Source of the DNA: Collybiopsis luxurians FD-317 M1
Lineage: Eukaryota > Basidiomycota > Agaricomycetes > Agaricales > Omphalotaceae
DNA: 64,000 bases
NCBI GenBank assembly: GCA_000827265.1
Contig: KN834786.1
Location: 347,567 to 411,566, forward strand
Reading direction: 5' to 3'
Shown here: positions 25,066 through 36,570 of the stretch, one piece after another
How the letters are laid out: each line of letters starts with the position of its first letter
Position numbering within the stretch: position 1 is the stretch's first letter
The notes under the pieces: generated by a model
Seen by the model: only the letters and a program-made list of their open reading frames with translations
Databases searched by the model: none
What the model was told of the DNA's origin: nothing
Made by a program: the position numbers and the translations under genes

Positions 25066-25836
25066 TCATTCATCCGAAGCAGCTACATAGATCCTACGCA
25101 AGTCGCTAACCTCGCCTGTTTCGTCACATATAGGGCATTCATGCGTGTGCTTGAAAGCAGCAGTGATACAAGGGGCACAAAACAAGTGTCCACATCGAGT
25201 CGCGCAAATTGCGGCACACTCCCCCTCTTCGCACATGGGGCACACGAACTGGTGGGTAAGATTCTCTTCGTCCTCTTCTTCCTCATCAGACTCTTCGTTG
25301 TCCTGTGTAACGGGATCGGCGAGGTCTTCTTCGTCCTCGAAATCAAAGCCGTCCCAAGCTTCCCAGGAGTTATCGTCATCGGCGTATCGTTTATGGGCCA
25401 GTCTTTCGGCAGGGACGCCATCGGGGTAACATTCGAGACCTCGTTCATCCTCCCAGTCGTCGTCTTCGACGCTTTGGTAATTGGGTGGGTAATCATCGTC
25501 TTCATCGTCAGAGTCATCGCCGGAACGATGGACACAGTCGAGGTGGTATTCTAGTCCCTCGGTGGTTTTAAAGTGTCGTCTGCATTCTTCGCAGTAGTGG
25601 TGGCCAACCGCGATAACAAAGTGCTAGAGAAAAGGAAAGTTCAGTAAGTTGTTGCTACTTTCAGGTGCTCGGCATAAACCTACCTTGCGAAGAGTATGCA
25701 GGTTGAGGAATCGACGGTCACAAATGTGACATTGCGGGTGGTCTTTTGACCGTTGGATATGATGTTCCCGCTCTTTGTCATTGACGAAGTAATCATCATG
25801 GGCGGCGCAGTATGAATAGCCGATAGAGGAAGACAT
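25066..25836 (-). CDS. C2H2 and RING-type zinc-finger protein
   Basis: Protein of 236 residues in two exons (25684-25836 and 25066-25623), split by a 60-nt phase-0 intron. The N-terminal half carries three zinc-finger-like units: YCAAHDDYF...H...H, CHICDRRFLNLHTLRKH and YCEECRRHF...YHLDCVH. The middle is strongly acidic (DDSDDEDDDYPP, EEEDEEN). The C-terminus has a compact RING-like pattern, CPMC...CATRCGHLFCAPC...HECPIC, which suggests E3 ubiquitin ligase activity. It ends at TGA 25066. It lies just upstream of DPB4 on the same strand. The combination of C2H2 fingers and a C-terminal RING is common in uncharacterised basidiomycete proteins. Function beyond zinc binding and possible ubiquitin transfer is unknown. 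Confidence 0.8.
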
Positions 25837-25960
25837 GATGAGGATAAGCAGTTAAAAGTTCAAATTGATAGAAGAGTAGAGTTGGATAATAGGCCGATAG
25901 TTCGAGTTTGTTGGATCAATCCTGTCCATCTTGTCCACCTTTTATAGACTTTAGGACTGA

Positions 25961-26650
25961 GACGGGGGTTGTGCAGGATTTCGAACGGGGGCTACCAGTG
26001 GGATCCTATCTGAGTCTAGGCCACCAGGCCCAGACCTTTGGAAAACCCCTTTCGCACCGTCTTTGAAAGATCAGTGAAGCTAAAGGATGAGTCGGGGGAG
26101 CAGGAGTCGAACAGGAGCTACCGGAGGCATCACTCCCGGAGCTGGCCTACTCAAAGAATCTTCTTCGTCCTGCCTCAGAGTCAAGCTGAAGAAAATAAGT
26201 AGGAGGAGCAGGAGCTTCCGGTAGCATCCCTCCCGGGTCTAGCCTGCTCAGGGAATGCTTTTCGTCATCTTTTCTAAAGATGAGCGTCGGATGTCTGGCT
26301 CTGAACTTTGCCAGAGTCCACGCCCTCCGCCGATGATCCTTTTCCCTATCAGAAGGCGGGCGCTTTGAAATATGAGTCGGGGGTACGGGAGTCGAACAGG
26401 AGCTACTGGAGGTATCACTTCCGGAGCTGGCCTACTCAGGGAACCCTTTTCGTCTTGCCTGGGACTGGGGAGTTAAGTTGAAGAAGACAAGTAGGGAGAG
26501 GAGTCGTCGAACAGGAACTTCCGGTAGCATCCCTCCTGGGTCTGGCCTGCTCCGGGAACCCTTTTCGGCCTTTTCGTCATCGCTTTTGGAGATGAGCGTC
26601 GGATGTCTGGGTCTGAGTTTTGCAGCGGTTATCCGAACCTCCGCCGACAA
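25961..26650 (-). repeat. Cluster of five tRNA-like repeat units, partly in a 285-bp direct duplication
   Basis: Five related segments lie near 25961-26032, 26086-26153, 26208-26262, 26373-26442 and 26490-26562. On the minus strand several carry a B-box-like word (ctgttcgactcctg or cgttcgaaatcc) downstream of ggcctag/ggccag words, as in degenerate tRNAs or tRNA-derived SINEs. The second and third units plus downstream DNA are repeated as the fourth and fifth units about 285 bp away. None folds into a convincing complete cloverleaf by eye. No gene is seen between 25837 and 26901. Confidence 0.5.
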
Positions 26651-26901
26651 CCCTTTCTTTCGAAGGCGGAGTTCTTCTGGTATTCCCGTAGGCGAAAGGT
26701 AATCAAAGGGAACCACCTTGAAATAACAGACGAGGGTCACCATGAAACAGAAAATTGAAATACATCTGTCCTCATTCCATAATTTAGTGCTCGCAATCTG
26801 AGATGAAATAGGATATCCACAATCGAGAAACCAAGTTGCCCAACGCGCCAGCGAATCAACATACAACGGTAATAATACACGCAACACGTACAGTTGAATC
26901 T

Positions 26902-27587
26902 TCAACCAAAACTATCAGAGGGTCCTTCATCCAACTCCTCCGTCTCCCCTTCATTCATCTCCTCGTCCGAGTTCTGACCCTCCTCATCCAAATCTTCCAT
27001 ACTGGCGTCCAGATCCTGCGTAGACTCGTTGTCCCCCTCCCCTTCATCTTCCATGATTGAAGGAGGACCTCCAGACGCGGCAGAAGCCGATTCTTCTGAT
27101 TCATCTTCGTCAGCCTGTGCGACAAAAATGAAACGTCAGATACAAAAATTAAAATGCGTGAAAAAGTGTGAGTGAGGGCAAACGAAACGAAACGAAACGC
27201 ACGTCGTTCTTTTCCTCCATCACCGTCAACGTTTTTCCAATCGGCACTAAGAACGAAAATCCTCGATGTTGGACCGCCAAACCCTGCAGACCAAGGCCTT
27301 TACATTAATTTCCTTCATTCTCCGAATAAAAACTGGGAATAACCCACCAATTCTTCCATCTGCGTCTCCTCATCGCTCAATTCATCCATCTCAGCTTGTA
27401 AATTCCGCCATCTGTTCATATGCCCATATCCAACATAAGTTCTCTCGCTTTCGTTCTCATTTGCGTTTCCAGAAACGTTGACGCTGGGACCTTTCGGCAA
27501 AGGCATAGGCTTCACCGGAGGAGCATCGGGAAGAAGACGGGGGAATAGCTGGGGTCGGGGGAGGAGAGTTGGTGTTGTGACTGGCAT
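26902..27587 (-). CDS. Anaphase-promoting complex subunit 15-like protein (APC15/Mnd2 family)
   Basis: Small acidic protein in three exons. Start ATG 27587 (MPVTTPTLLPRPQLFPRLLP). Exon 1 ends ...DEETQMEEL near 27345. Exon 2 reads GLAVQHRGFSFLVPIGKTLT then VMEEKND. Exon 3 is an Asp/Glu-rich tail (ADEDESEESASAA...MEDLDEEGQNSDEE) ending DSFG at 26902. The order LFPxLxP, a WRNLQAEMDEL helix, the FLVPIGK core and an acidic tail matches the Apc15 family, whose members help release the mitotic checkpoint complex from the APC/C. Both introns are phase 0. The family is short and divergent, so this is a motif-based call. An unrelated acidic nuclear protein is the alternative. Confidence 0.65.
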
Positions 27588-27841
27588 TGTCTGCTCGGTT
27601 ATAGTGGTTGAGAAGGCAATACTAATGACATCGGAGTAGGTTGAGATGAGTGAGAAAATCCAAGAGGCGCTCGGCGGGTTGTACGAAATTAACGTGATAT
27701 TCGCGTGATACGCAACTAACATTAATAAATTACAAGCCAAGCTCACTGTATACGATACGACTAAATAACTGCTCTAAAATAACTCATAAAACGATCATCA
27801 AAAAAAGAAAAAAAAAGCTAAAAGATTGTTCAAAGTTTGAA

Positions 27842-29155
27842 TCAACCCTTGAACCCCTTCGCAATCCACTCGAGCACAATCGGCGTCAACGTATTCTCAA
27901 GCGGCACCTCCGAAAGAAAGAAATCCATAATCGGATCATCATGCAGCCCACCGTCCTGTACCTCCAAAACAGCATTCCCATGATGCTCCTTCATCTTCTC
28001 ATAAAACACCACATCCTGGTCGCGCAAACGCTCTTCGTCACCCGTGGAAACCATAATCCTATCAACCACATCGTCCAACCCGGCGAACCAATCGTCTGGA
28101 GCGCGGACCGGCTCGGCGTAGGGTGTGAATGAGGAAGGGACGTGAGCGAGGTAGATGGGTCCGAGGTTTTCGACACCTTTGGCGATGTCGTAATAGGCCT
28201 TGGCGTGGAACGAATCACCCCATTGGTCCGAGTCAACTAAACTCACCCAAGGAGACATCATATACGCTCCTCGGAATCGGGTAGACGAGGGTAGATTGAG
28301 CGGAGGTATGGAAGGGAGAGGGTGAAGGATGTGAGACAGAACCTGGGAGACGAGATTGCCTCCAGCGGAGTCGCCGACAAGTTGGATGTTGGACGGTTCA
28401 CAGCCGATAGAGTGCAGGTATTCGATAGCGCGGGTTGCTTGACGGAGCTGAGTGGGGAATTCACCTTCCGGGAGGACAGCTAGATCAAGAGTTAGTGACT
28501 GAAATAGAGATTCGAGGGGGTGAACTTACAATACAGCAAAACTGCGATACCAATGTTGAGCCCTTGCTTCTCCCACTCCATTTGAGCGTATCTCCAAAAT
28601 TTCAGCATCTGCTCTTGGACGGGATAGAAGTACGCTCCGCCTGTCGATCCAGAAATTAACATCGGCATTCTCAAAAGCAATCTTGTATTTTGACTTACCT
28701 GGGCAGTACAGGATTACTTTATCCGTCCGCTTTGGACCGATCCACAATAAATGTGTACCAACTCCTTCTCCACAATCAAGATAATCAACGGTAGGAACCA
28801 TCTTATACTGCTTCGTCCACTTTTGATACACGTCGAGACCGCTCCCCATTACCCATTGGACCTCCGGAGCGGTCAAGGCAGGGAAAGAGGATCGGATAAG
28901 TGCATCACCTATACGTCTCTTGCGCGGCTTTGAGGTGTAAGCGGGAGAGATACTTTCAGTGAGGCCGAGGAATGTGCGAATAGCTTCGAGGGCAAGGGTA
29001 AAAGCTAGATGTGCAAGTAAGTAAAAGTTATCTTCAATGAACAAGTACGACTCACGGAGGAGAAAAAGAACGAAAATAATATGAAGATAATTTGAGAAAG
29101 ATATAACGCCGTACTTGGGCTGGACGGAGAAAGAAGACTTTGTTTCCCAGAACAT
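27842..29155 (-). CDS. HSL-family alpha/beta hydrolase (esterase/lipase-like)
   Basis: Serine hydrolase of the alpha/beta-hydrolase-3 type. The start chosen is ATG 29155 (MFWETKSSFSV); the longer frame upstream opens only at TTG. A hydrophobic N-terminal segment (YLHIIFVLFLL) may anchor it to a membrane. The core follows: HLLWIGPKRTDKVILYCPGG with AYFYPV on the next exon, VLPEGEFPTQLRQA, nucleophile elbow VGDSAGGN (Ser), MMSPWVSL, STGDEERLRDQDV (probable catalytic Asp) and GGLHDDPIMDF (probable catalytic His). It ends KGFKG at 27842. At least three introns, all frame-keeping. The usual HGG oxyanion motif reads CPGG here, so the His is replaced by Pro. Likely a steroid, xenobiotic or short-chain ester hydrolase; substrate unknown. 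Confidence 0.82.
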
Positions 29156-30108
29156 CTTAGCGTTACGTTCACGTTCACCGGCAGAGGGGTAGGAGGTTGG
29201 GGGATGGGGGGAAGGAGGATGAGAAGGACGAGAGGGGAAAGAAGCCGGATCCAACACGAACACCAATCCACGGACAAAGAGAACTTTTTTTTATATCCCT
29301 ACCCAGCCAATAGGCGAGGCATGACCCTCTGCGGGGCGCCATTCAGCCCTTGGCACAACAAGATGTTAACGTCACCCCGAAATAAACAATTCTACAGGAT
29401 TTTGACATCTTTTATCCCATTGGGGAGCGTTGAATCTCGTTGATTCATCAGCGCTCCTTCGCACGTTGAACGCATCGTGTCAGATTCGTGTTGTATCAAT
29501 ATCCATCGATGCCCTGCTTGTGACTCTGGTCAGTGCTATGCTACGCATCACGAACTAAAAGACGAGCGCATAGTACCATTTAGATCCTCTGGACCTTCTT
29601 CAAAGTACAGAATGCTCCTCTCTAACCCTCTGAAGTAGTCCCAAGCTCTCCATTGCACCCGCCAGGTTCATTTCCGTACCCGCTGTTGTGAGCCTGGTGT
29701 GATCCGACCTTTGCTTCTGAATTCATGACATTACACGAGTCATGCAACACGATTGGATATTAAATCCTGTTTATTGTTCTCGATTCTGTGCATACCTGTG
29801 GAAATGACATTCCGTGTCAAAAAAAATTTGAAGAATATCAAAGGCTGGAGCTGGTGCGAGGCAGTATTTTCTTGATACAACGTTGCTGTAATGTTGCAAA
29901 ATGTTGATTCGATGGCGTGAATTTCGCACGGCGACGGCGTTGCTATCTATTAGATACCACATCGGTTCACAGTAACGCGTCTGTATATTAGATTTCTGTT
30001 TCAGATGAGACGTAGAATGAAGGCCTGTGGGATCTCAGAAATCTGGGGTAGTTTTCAATCCGGTCTACATTTGTCGGGTCAAAAAGAAAAACACTCTACC
30101 CAACATCA
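29156..30108. other. Intergenic, nothing recognised
   Basis: Between the hydrolase start and the tRNA-Glu gene I see no ORF with coding character and no repeat that recurs in the window. Confidence 0.5.
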
Positions 30109-30204
30109 TTCCGACACGGGGAATCGAACCCGGGCTATCGCGTTCCCACTTTATTTGCTTTCAGCAATGAGAGGCGATAATGTTAGCCACTACACCATAT
30201 CGGA
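30109..30204 (-). tRNA. tRNA-Glu (CTC) with intron
   Basis: Minus-strand cloverleaf: acceptor TCCGATA pairs with TGTCGGA, D arm GTGTAGTGGCTAACA, anticodon stem ATCGC/GCGAT with loop CTCTCA-C (anticodon CTC), T arm CCCGGGTTCGATTCCCCG. A 25-nt intron follows the base 3' of the anticodon, the canonical position for eukaryotic tRNA introns. Confidence 0.92.
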
Positions 30205-30734
30205 ATATTCACAGCTAATTTCAATTAGATTGTACTACCACATAGAAAGCAGGTTTGCGTAAAATAAAATAAAGGGCACCGCCAAACCAGAGGCTCTGAG
30301 GACTATATATTCAGCGCCCAGTCGGCCACTGGAAGCTCCTAGTTTAGCTTCGTTGGGCCAGCTTCTATTCTTTCTCCTCCTCCTCGCCAGCATACTCTAG
30401 CCAAGACACGTCACTATTTTCTAGCACTCACTGAACCACTATCTTATGCACAAACACGGTCACGTGGACGAGCGGGATTGTAGGTTCGATTTTGAGAGAA
30501 GATTCTAGATTCTCCGAAAGAATGAAAGGGAGCAGTCCGGGTATAAGCGGCGCTCACAGATACTGTAGTGTAATAAGAAAAAGTATGTACAGTACATTAC
30601 AATGGTACAAGATATATTACATTGTCCGAGCTAGTATCAGAGTATTTCGTAGTACGTATATTAAATAAAGCATACAGTATGCTACGATGATTGGGAGAAA
30701 TTTGCCACACGTACGAGTGCATAGATACCTACTT
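30205..30734. other. Intergenic, nothing recognised
   Basis: AT-rich spacer between the tRNA and the 3' end of the cysteine-rich gene. No gene or repeat recognised. Confidence 0.5.
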
Positions 30735-32328
30735 TCAAAACCATTCCGGATCGTACTCACTTCCATACATGATTTCCATAGCTACCTGTTCAAGTTGACC
30801 GGCACCCATACCTCCACAAGAGCATTCTCTCCTGGCGCAACTGCTACACAACGGCAATCCACAGGCTCCGCAACGATCCTCAATGTGATCGTCACAGAAG
30901 TGTTCACTGCAAGAGCCACACTCCACCACTTCGTCCCCCTTATCTCTGCAGGCCTCGCACAACCGGAGATCACAGGCATCGAAACTGCACGCATGGTACA
31001 GTTCCACATCGTAAGGGCCAGACGTGGACTTTCCTACCTCCTCCCCTTCGCGAGTGGCAGTAACACAATCTTGACAGAACTGCGATTCGCCGCAGCCGTG
31101 ACATCGCTCGATTCTCTTGCACTTGTCGCAAAACCAGCTCCCGCACGAAGGGCATTGCCAGACTGGAGGAAGACTTCCCATCACACAGAGATCGCAAATC
31201 CAGACGTGCTCCTTGATACACTGCTCTCCACCGTCTGGAGAACAATCCGGACACACCAGACCAGATTTATTCCAGCAACGACCTGATTTGCATTGCGTCC
31301 AGCCCACGCCGGAATCTTCGAATTTGAGACATGAAGAGCACGGGGCTAGACGACGATCGTGTCGAGGCTGGGGTTCCTTTTTGCGTTTCTTAACTTGAGG
31401 CTGGTCCTCTTTCGATTCCTCGAGTTCTTCAGCTCCAATCGCTTCAGCAGAGTCGACGGGTTCGCCTAAGCACCACTTCCAGTCCTGCTTACACATCCAA
31501 TTGCCGCATTCTTCGTCCGGGCATGACCTCAAACGAGGTTCAGGGGTGCTACTGCCTTCAATGGGTACAAGAATGCACTCTTTGCAGTAGACCTCGTTGG
31601 GGTGCTGGAGACAACGCTTGGCATCATCTAATTCGTGGGCTTTGCAGTTCGTAGTAAGACAGAGGTAGGACTTGCAGCCGATGCATTTGACTAACGACGG
31701 CGGAGGTTTCTGATGCGCTTGGTGAGTCGCTACGCAGACGGGACAGAAATTTGGTTTGGTCTGGCCAGCGACTACATTATCAATTTCAGCCTGACTGATA
31801 ACGTGGTTCTCAACCAGTTTCTGGTGGAAGGCCTGAAACACCACTGGCTTAATACGGCTATTTGACCTTTGGACGTAAGGAATAAAAACTCACGGAAATA
31901 TCTGCCCTCTCTTTCCGCAGCTCAGCCTCTCTTCTTTCCTGCTCCTTTCTCGTAAATTGTTCCCCGGCCTCTTTTTCTCTCCGATACTCCTGAACAGCAT
32001 AATCTCGGATCTCCCCGAGCAAATTCCGAATTTCATTGGGAGCGGGAAACTTTTGACCCGAAAATTTGTCCGTAACCCGCATCATATTCAGGTTGATCAT
32101 AAAATGGGTACTCATGGAAGGACAATCAGGCTCTCCTTCGCCCAAGTTGATGATACATATCTCGGGCTCAGGAGCATTCGGATTTTGAACGAGATACTTG
32201 ATTTGGGGCGAATGCCACCAATGGTCAATGGGTGCTGGGACTGGCAGTTGGCGATGAGCATATATTGCTTGAGTGATTTGGGTTATTTGAGAAAGCCTGG
32301 GTCCAATCTTCACTTCTACCCAGCCCAT
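30735..32328 (-). CDS. Cysteine-rich zinc-binding protein, function unknown
   Basis: Two exons. The first (32328 to about 31895; MGWVEVKIGPRL) carries a hydrophilic N-terminal region ending in a strongly charged helix (REKEAGEQFTRKEQERREAE). A phase-0 intron (GTGAGT...TTTCAG) joins it to a 369-residue exon beginning AFHQKLVENHVIS. The rest is packed with CxxC pairs: CPVCVATH, KCIGCKSYLC, CKECILVP, CPDEECGNWMC, PCSSCLKFE, CDLCVMG, CPSCGSWFCDKC, CHGCGESQFC, CSCSEHFC-like and CGACGLPLCSSCARRECSC, enough for many zinc ions. A KKRKKEPQPRHDRR stretch could be a nuclear signal. It ends DPEWF at 30735. No single Pfam family is obvious. It may be RING/TRIAD-like or a transcriptional cofactor. It is divergent from the hydrolase gene at 32594 with 265 bp between the starts. 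Confidence 0.75.
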
Positions 32329-32593
32329 GGTGGAGGAACAGCAAGAAAATGAAACACGGTCATATGACTATGGAGCTGAGCGATGAACGTTCAAGTACCC
32401 GATTACCGTTTCGACTTCCAGTCAAGTAGAGCCTGGCTACAAACTACTTAAATAATGGATGGTAAGCTCGTTCGTAAAGCCTAGGCCTTGGCCTTCCTTT
32501 TGGTGTCCGTGCCGCGTTCCGGCGAATAATTATACATCATATCAGTCAACGGTGTCATATCAATCAACGTTGCTTTCACTCCAATACCACGCA

Positions 32594-33933
32594 ATGGAAA
32601 TTACTTCGTACAAGGACCACCAGGTCTCTCGTGGGTTCACATACCACTACTATTTCTCTCCTCCGAAATACACAAACCAACCAAAGTTCCTCGTCTTCGT
32701 GCATGGCTTTCCGTCTACATCTAAAGATTGGCGTAAACAGGTATGTGCATTTTGGGCAGAGATTTGGGTCCTTCCCACTACGATACATCTGTGGATTACT
32801 TTCTTCCAGGTCCCCTTCTTTGAATCTCGAGGGTTCGGATTAATCATCCCCGATTTGCTTGGCTACGGGGGCACCTCAAAGCCGTTGGATGTAACAGCTT
32901 ACAATCACAAGCTGATTGCCCAGGATATCATTGACATCTTGGACTTTGAAAATGTGAACCGTGCGTTTTTCATTGGGCATGACTGGTAAGTCAGAAAGTC
33001 TCAAGGAAAGACTTGGACGAATTTCGGAATCCACTCAAAAAAACATAGGGGAACAAAGATCGTCTCCCTTATCACTCTTCAATTCCCCTCTCGTGCCTTG
33101 GGAGCCGCATTTCTTTCGGTCGGTCCTAGTGCTCCTCCGCAGGATCTCAAATTCGAAGCCGTCCTAGCACTGCAAAAGGAGAAAGTCGGGCACGAATTGT
33201 TCGGCTACTGGCCGTTCTTCTCGGAACCGGATGGTTGGAAACTTTGCGAGGAGAAGGTAACCCATACTGCAGACTACAGTTTTGTGATCTTTCACTTATT
33301 TCAAAAATGTTTACGATTTCAGATAGACACGTTTTTCAACATAGTGTATCCTGAAGATCCCAGAACATGGATCACTGAGCTTGCTCCCATCGGAGCCCTG
33401 AAGAATGCGCTCTTGGCGAATAAACAATTTCCTCCGCCCTCTTGGATGTCCCCTGAAGTAAGCCAGTCACACAAGCTGCTTAAATTGGGTTACTAAGCAC
33501 ACTATTTCCCATGTACCAACGTTACATAGGAACGCAAAGATGGTATCACCGCCCTCCTTTCGGGTAGCCTACAAGCCCCGACAATGTGGTACAAATACGC
33601 GACTTCTGGACTTGCCACTGAGAACGAACTGAACTGTGTGTGCTCTGCTTGCAGGTTTTGTCACCATCTCTTGCTTATTATATACGTACTTGCCGTGATC
33701 ATTCAGCATTTCCCACCGAAAGCTACAAGATCAACATGCCTGTCTTCTTCGGCGGTGCCCTGGACGATTTTGTTTGTCTGGCGGGGCCAAATAAGAAGAG
33801 AGCTGAGGAATACTGCACGGATGCAACTTTCCGCGAGTACAAGACGTCCCACTGGTTGATGCTTCAAGTTCCGGAGCAGTTGAACGAGGATTTGTTGAGC
33901 TGGATCGAATCCGTTGTCGAGACTGCTAGATAA
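32594..33933 (+). CDS. Epoxide-hydrolase-like alpha/beta hydrolase
   Basis: Soluble alpha/beta hydrolase of the epoxide hydrolase/haloalkane dehalogenase group. ATG 32594 (MEITSYKDHQVSRGFTYHYY). Exons in order: FLVFVHGFPSTSKDWRKQ (HGxP oxyanion motif), VPFFESRGFGLIIPDLLGYG with GTSKPL, FFIGHDWG split by an intron after the W (nucleophile Asp in the family signature GHDWG), RALGAAFLSVGPSAPPQDL, GYWPFFSEPDGWKLCEEK, then NMPVFFGGALDDFVC (probable acid region) and KTSHWLM (probable catalytic His) near the end at 33933. Five introns, each keeping frame. About 330 residues, normal for the family. The frame is open further upstream without a convincing start; ATG 32594 matches where homologues usually begin. 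Probably detoxifies epoxides or acts in secondary metabolism (inference). Confidence 0.85.
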
Positions 33934-34214
33934 GAAATCAATCGTAACATGTATTCTGTGATTGACGTTCTGTGATTGAGTGTCCCTGATTTGTAACTAG
34001 TGTGATTAGGCAAACTTCGTCGATTTTTCTTTGCTACAGCATAATTCCAACCAGCTTCAGTCGAATTGGTACCTTCACGATAGGACCTTACAATGGCACC
34101 CCAAACTAAGTTAAGCATCACATACTCATAAGTTACTTACACATCCTTTTTCCTTCCTATACAGTAGATCGACCGTTCACTGACCCTCCACTCCCACTCT
34201 AACCCACAGGAACC

Positions 34215-35798
34215 CTACCCCCGATTCATCGTATTCCCCGCCCCCCTCGGATTCTCATCCGTATACCTCGCCCAACTCTCATCCTTCACCCTCCTCTCCT
34301 CCTCCTTCGTCTCCCCCTCAGCCGTCCCATCCTCCTCCGCCTGCATCGCAAGCACCTCTTTCGAAGTCGGAGCGTTCTCCGACGCCGGTCCTCCTCCCTG
34401 GATGAATTTTCCTCTTGCTTGTTCGATTTCGAGATATTCGTCGATAGACATGGTGGGTAGGTTGTGGTCGGGACGGAAGACTTGAGCTTGGAGGCGGGTG
34501 CGGTCGGATGTGGTGGATGTGGATCCAGAAGGGAGGATGGTAAATGGTTGAAGCGGCTGGGAGGATAAAATAAATCAGATACGGTCCTGGAAGGGCTAAA
34601 TGGAAATGCGAAAGTCCAAGTCACGGCGCGTTTTGCTAACGCGACGTAGGCGGAGCTCAAGAAAGCAGCTCGGAGGAAAATGTAGATAGAAATGAGGCAC
34701 ACCTTTCCTTTTGGATCTAATAGTGGTCCACCCCTCTTTGGCGCATCCAGCTTCCACATATCATTATCCCCATCCTTCTTTCCGTTTCGATTCTCTTGCT
34801 CTGATGATCCTTGTGTTGGCCTAGACGGAGGCAAGGGAACATTTCGCAAAAGTTCCATCTCTTGCTCGATACTACCCAACTGTGTCTGCGCCTGAGCGTA
34901 AAAGAGTCTGAGGAGAAGCAGGATCGTTGAGCGGATGACGTCGGAAGTGTCAGAATCATCTTCATCATCGTCCTCTTCATCTAGATCGTCTACATTTGAC
35001 GATGGATGAGATGATTTGGGGGACGGAAGGAGCGACGCGATAAGATTAAAGTCGTTTGGGGGTGAATCAGAAACTGAACGTTGATTTCGTCGCTTCCTGA
35101 TTGTCTATTCGGTTGGGGCTCTTAGCACTGGATATCGTGTAGCGATAAACATACGCACTTCGATTCTGGCTCTTAAATCCTTTTCTTTCTGATACTGCTT
35201 AATCTTCAGCTCTCTTCTACTTGCCGGATTTTGTATTCCAGCGCCAGAGCCAGAGCTATACAGCGCGACCTCGTCTTCCGGAACGATATCATAGCTTTCG
35301 AGATGTAATAAGAAGCTTTTAAAGTGATTCTGGATTAGAAAAAGAGCATGTTCCAATTTGGCTTATTTATTCACGCGACGCAATAATCTCACCTGAACCC
35401 TTTCCAAAATGCCGACCCTCTCCCCTGGATCGCTTATCCGTACGCGATCCTGCACCTGAGCACTCACGAACGGCACCAACAGATAGATAAGATCTCGAGT
35501 GGAGATATCTTCCAATGTTTCGTTCGGTGAGAATAACGAGAGGCCTGAGATACGAGATTGCAGAAGGTGTAGTGATTGCAGCGATGATCTGATTAATTCC
35601 TGTGTAAGACAACAACATCCTTCAGTTAAAATAAAAACGGCTATTCCAGCGAAATATCAAGGAATGAACCTGGGTCTGATTGTCAGCGGTGGGCAAATTG
35701 CTGGCTTTTGAAGCAGTTTCAAGACCTTTGGTAAAGAGAGATGGAAGAGGAAGCGATTGAAGGGGTTGAGATGAGGACGAGGAGGAGATGGTAGTCAT
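34215..35798 (-). CDS. TAP42: TAP42-like PP2A regulatory protein (TAP42/alpha4/TAP46 family)
   Basis: Binds catalytic subunits of PP2A-type phosphatases in TOR signalling. ATG 35798 (MTTISSSSSSQPLQSLPLPS; an in-frame ATG also exists at 35837) leads into FTKGLETASKASNLPTADNQ. Later exons read SLHLLQSRISGLSLFSPNET, RDLIYLLVPF, VQNHFKSFLLHLESYDIVPE and SRRELKIKQYQKEKDLRARI. An acidic linker (DDLDEEDDDEDD) and RSTILLLLRLFYAQ precede the C-terminal family block PLQPFTILPSG...LQAQVFRPDHNLPTMSIDEYLEIEQ ending in GG. The last exon ends NTMNRG at 34215. The C-terminal PxxPFTL...VF.P...LPTM pattern is diagnostic. About 400 residues, usual for the family. It faces the FMO gene head to head across 770 bp and meets the epoxide hydrolase tail to tail. 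Confidence 0.87.
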
Positions 35799-36570
35799 TT
35801 TGCAAGGTTGTAAGTGACTCACTGAGCGCGCGTACATGGCGCTATCGGCGCTAAGCGGGCGCCTATTACCACTTTAAACGATCAAGTCCATTTTAACATC
35901 GCAGATTGGATTGCCAATGAGCGTTGAACGAGCTACTCACAAAACCAGCATTAACCGACACCTAATTGATTGAGAAGCCTCGAATTAAAAATTCTGGCTT
36001 CCAAAATTTCGCAGGAATCGTGCCAATAATAACGGTTGTATACCCTTCCAAAAAGAAGAACTCCATCCCAAATAGTATTCAACTCGTTTTATATGCATGA
36101 AAACCCAAAGGCAGAGCGAATGAAATGGCAAACATGCCAGTGGTCAAAGCTGCAAATATATTTCCCTTTTGGGGTGGGCGAAATTGTTCTCACAGCCGTG
36201 GCTTTTTTGTTTTTTTCTGTTCGTTCTTTTCTTTGTAAATCGTTGTCCGGTCCCATTTGATGTACATAGGATTATCAAAAGATTTCTTGAGCGCCGAACA
36301 ACTCAGTTGTAGGGTTGCATTTTACAGTGGCCGAGTCGCTGCGATAGACGGTGCGAGCCGCCACTGGAACATAAATTTTCCGCAGCTCAAACCTTCGCAT
36401 ATAGTTCAAACCTTCGCATATGGAGCTTCAATAATTTGCCGAGGCCCGACACCGTGGATGGCGGTCTCCAGTAACGGCGTCGATGTCGGCTTACATAGAC
36501 GTAATGATGTCTGGATCCGCTTCAAATTTTCACAACTCCAGCCACCTCCTTCTCTTCTTACATCCACGAC
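35799..36570. promoter_or_regulatory. Shared intergenic region between divergent TAP42 and FMO genes
   Basis: About 770 bp between two divergent starts. It must hold both promoters. A tandem word at 36388-36421 (ccttcgcatatagttcaaa / ccttcgcatatggagc) is a small direct repeat. No other site recognised. Confidence 0.4.

Noticed and set aside
25083..25535. Minus-strand ORF rich in Thr and Lys
   Set aside because: Shifted frame of the zinc-finger gene; the RING-like frame is the coding one.
27181..27200. Short (AACGA)n run
   Set aside because: Only about four units inside an intron of the APC15-like gene; ordinary microsatellite.
30687..31286. Plus-strand ORF of 199 aa
   Set aside because: Antisense of the cysteine-rich gene, whose CxxC pattern and intron join are convincing.
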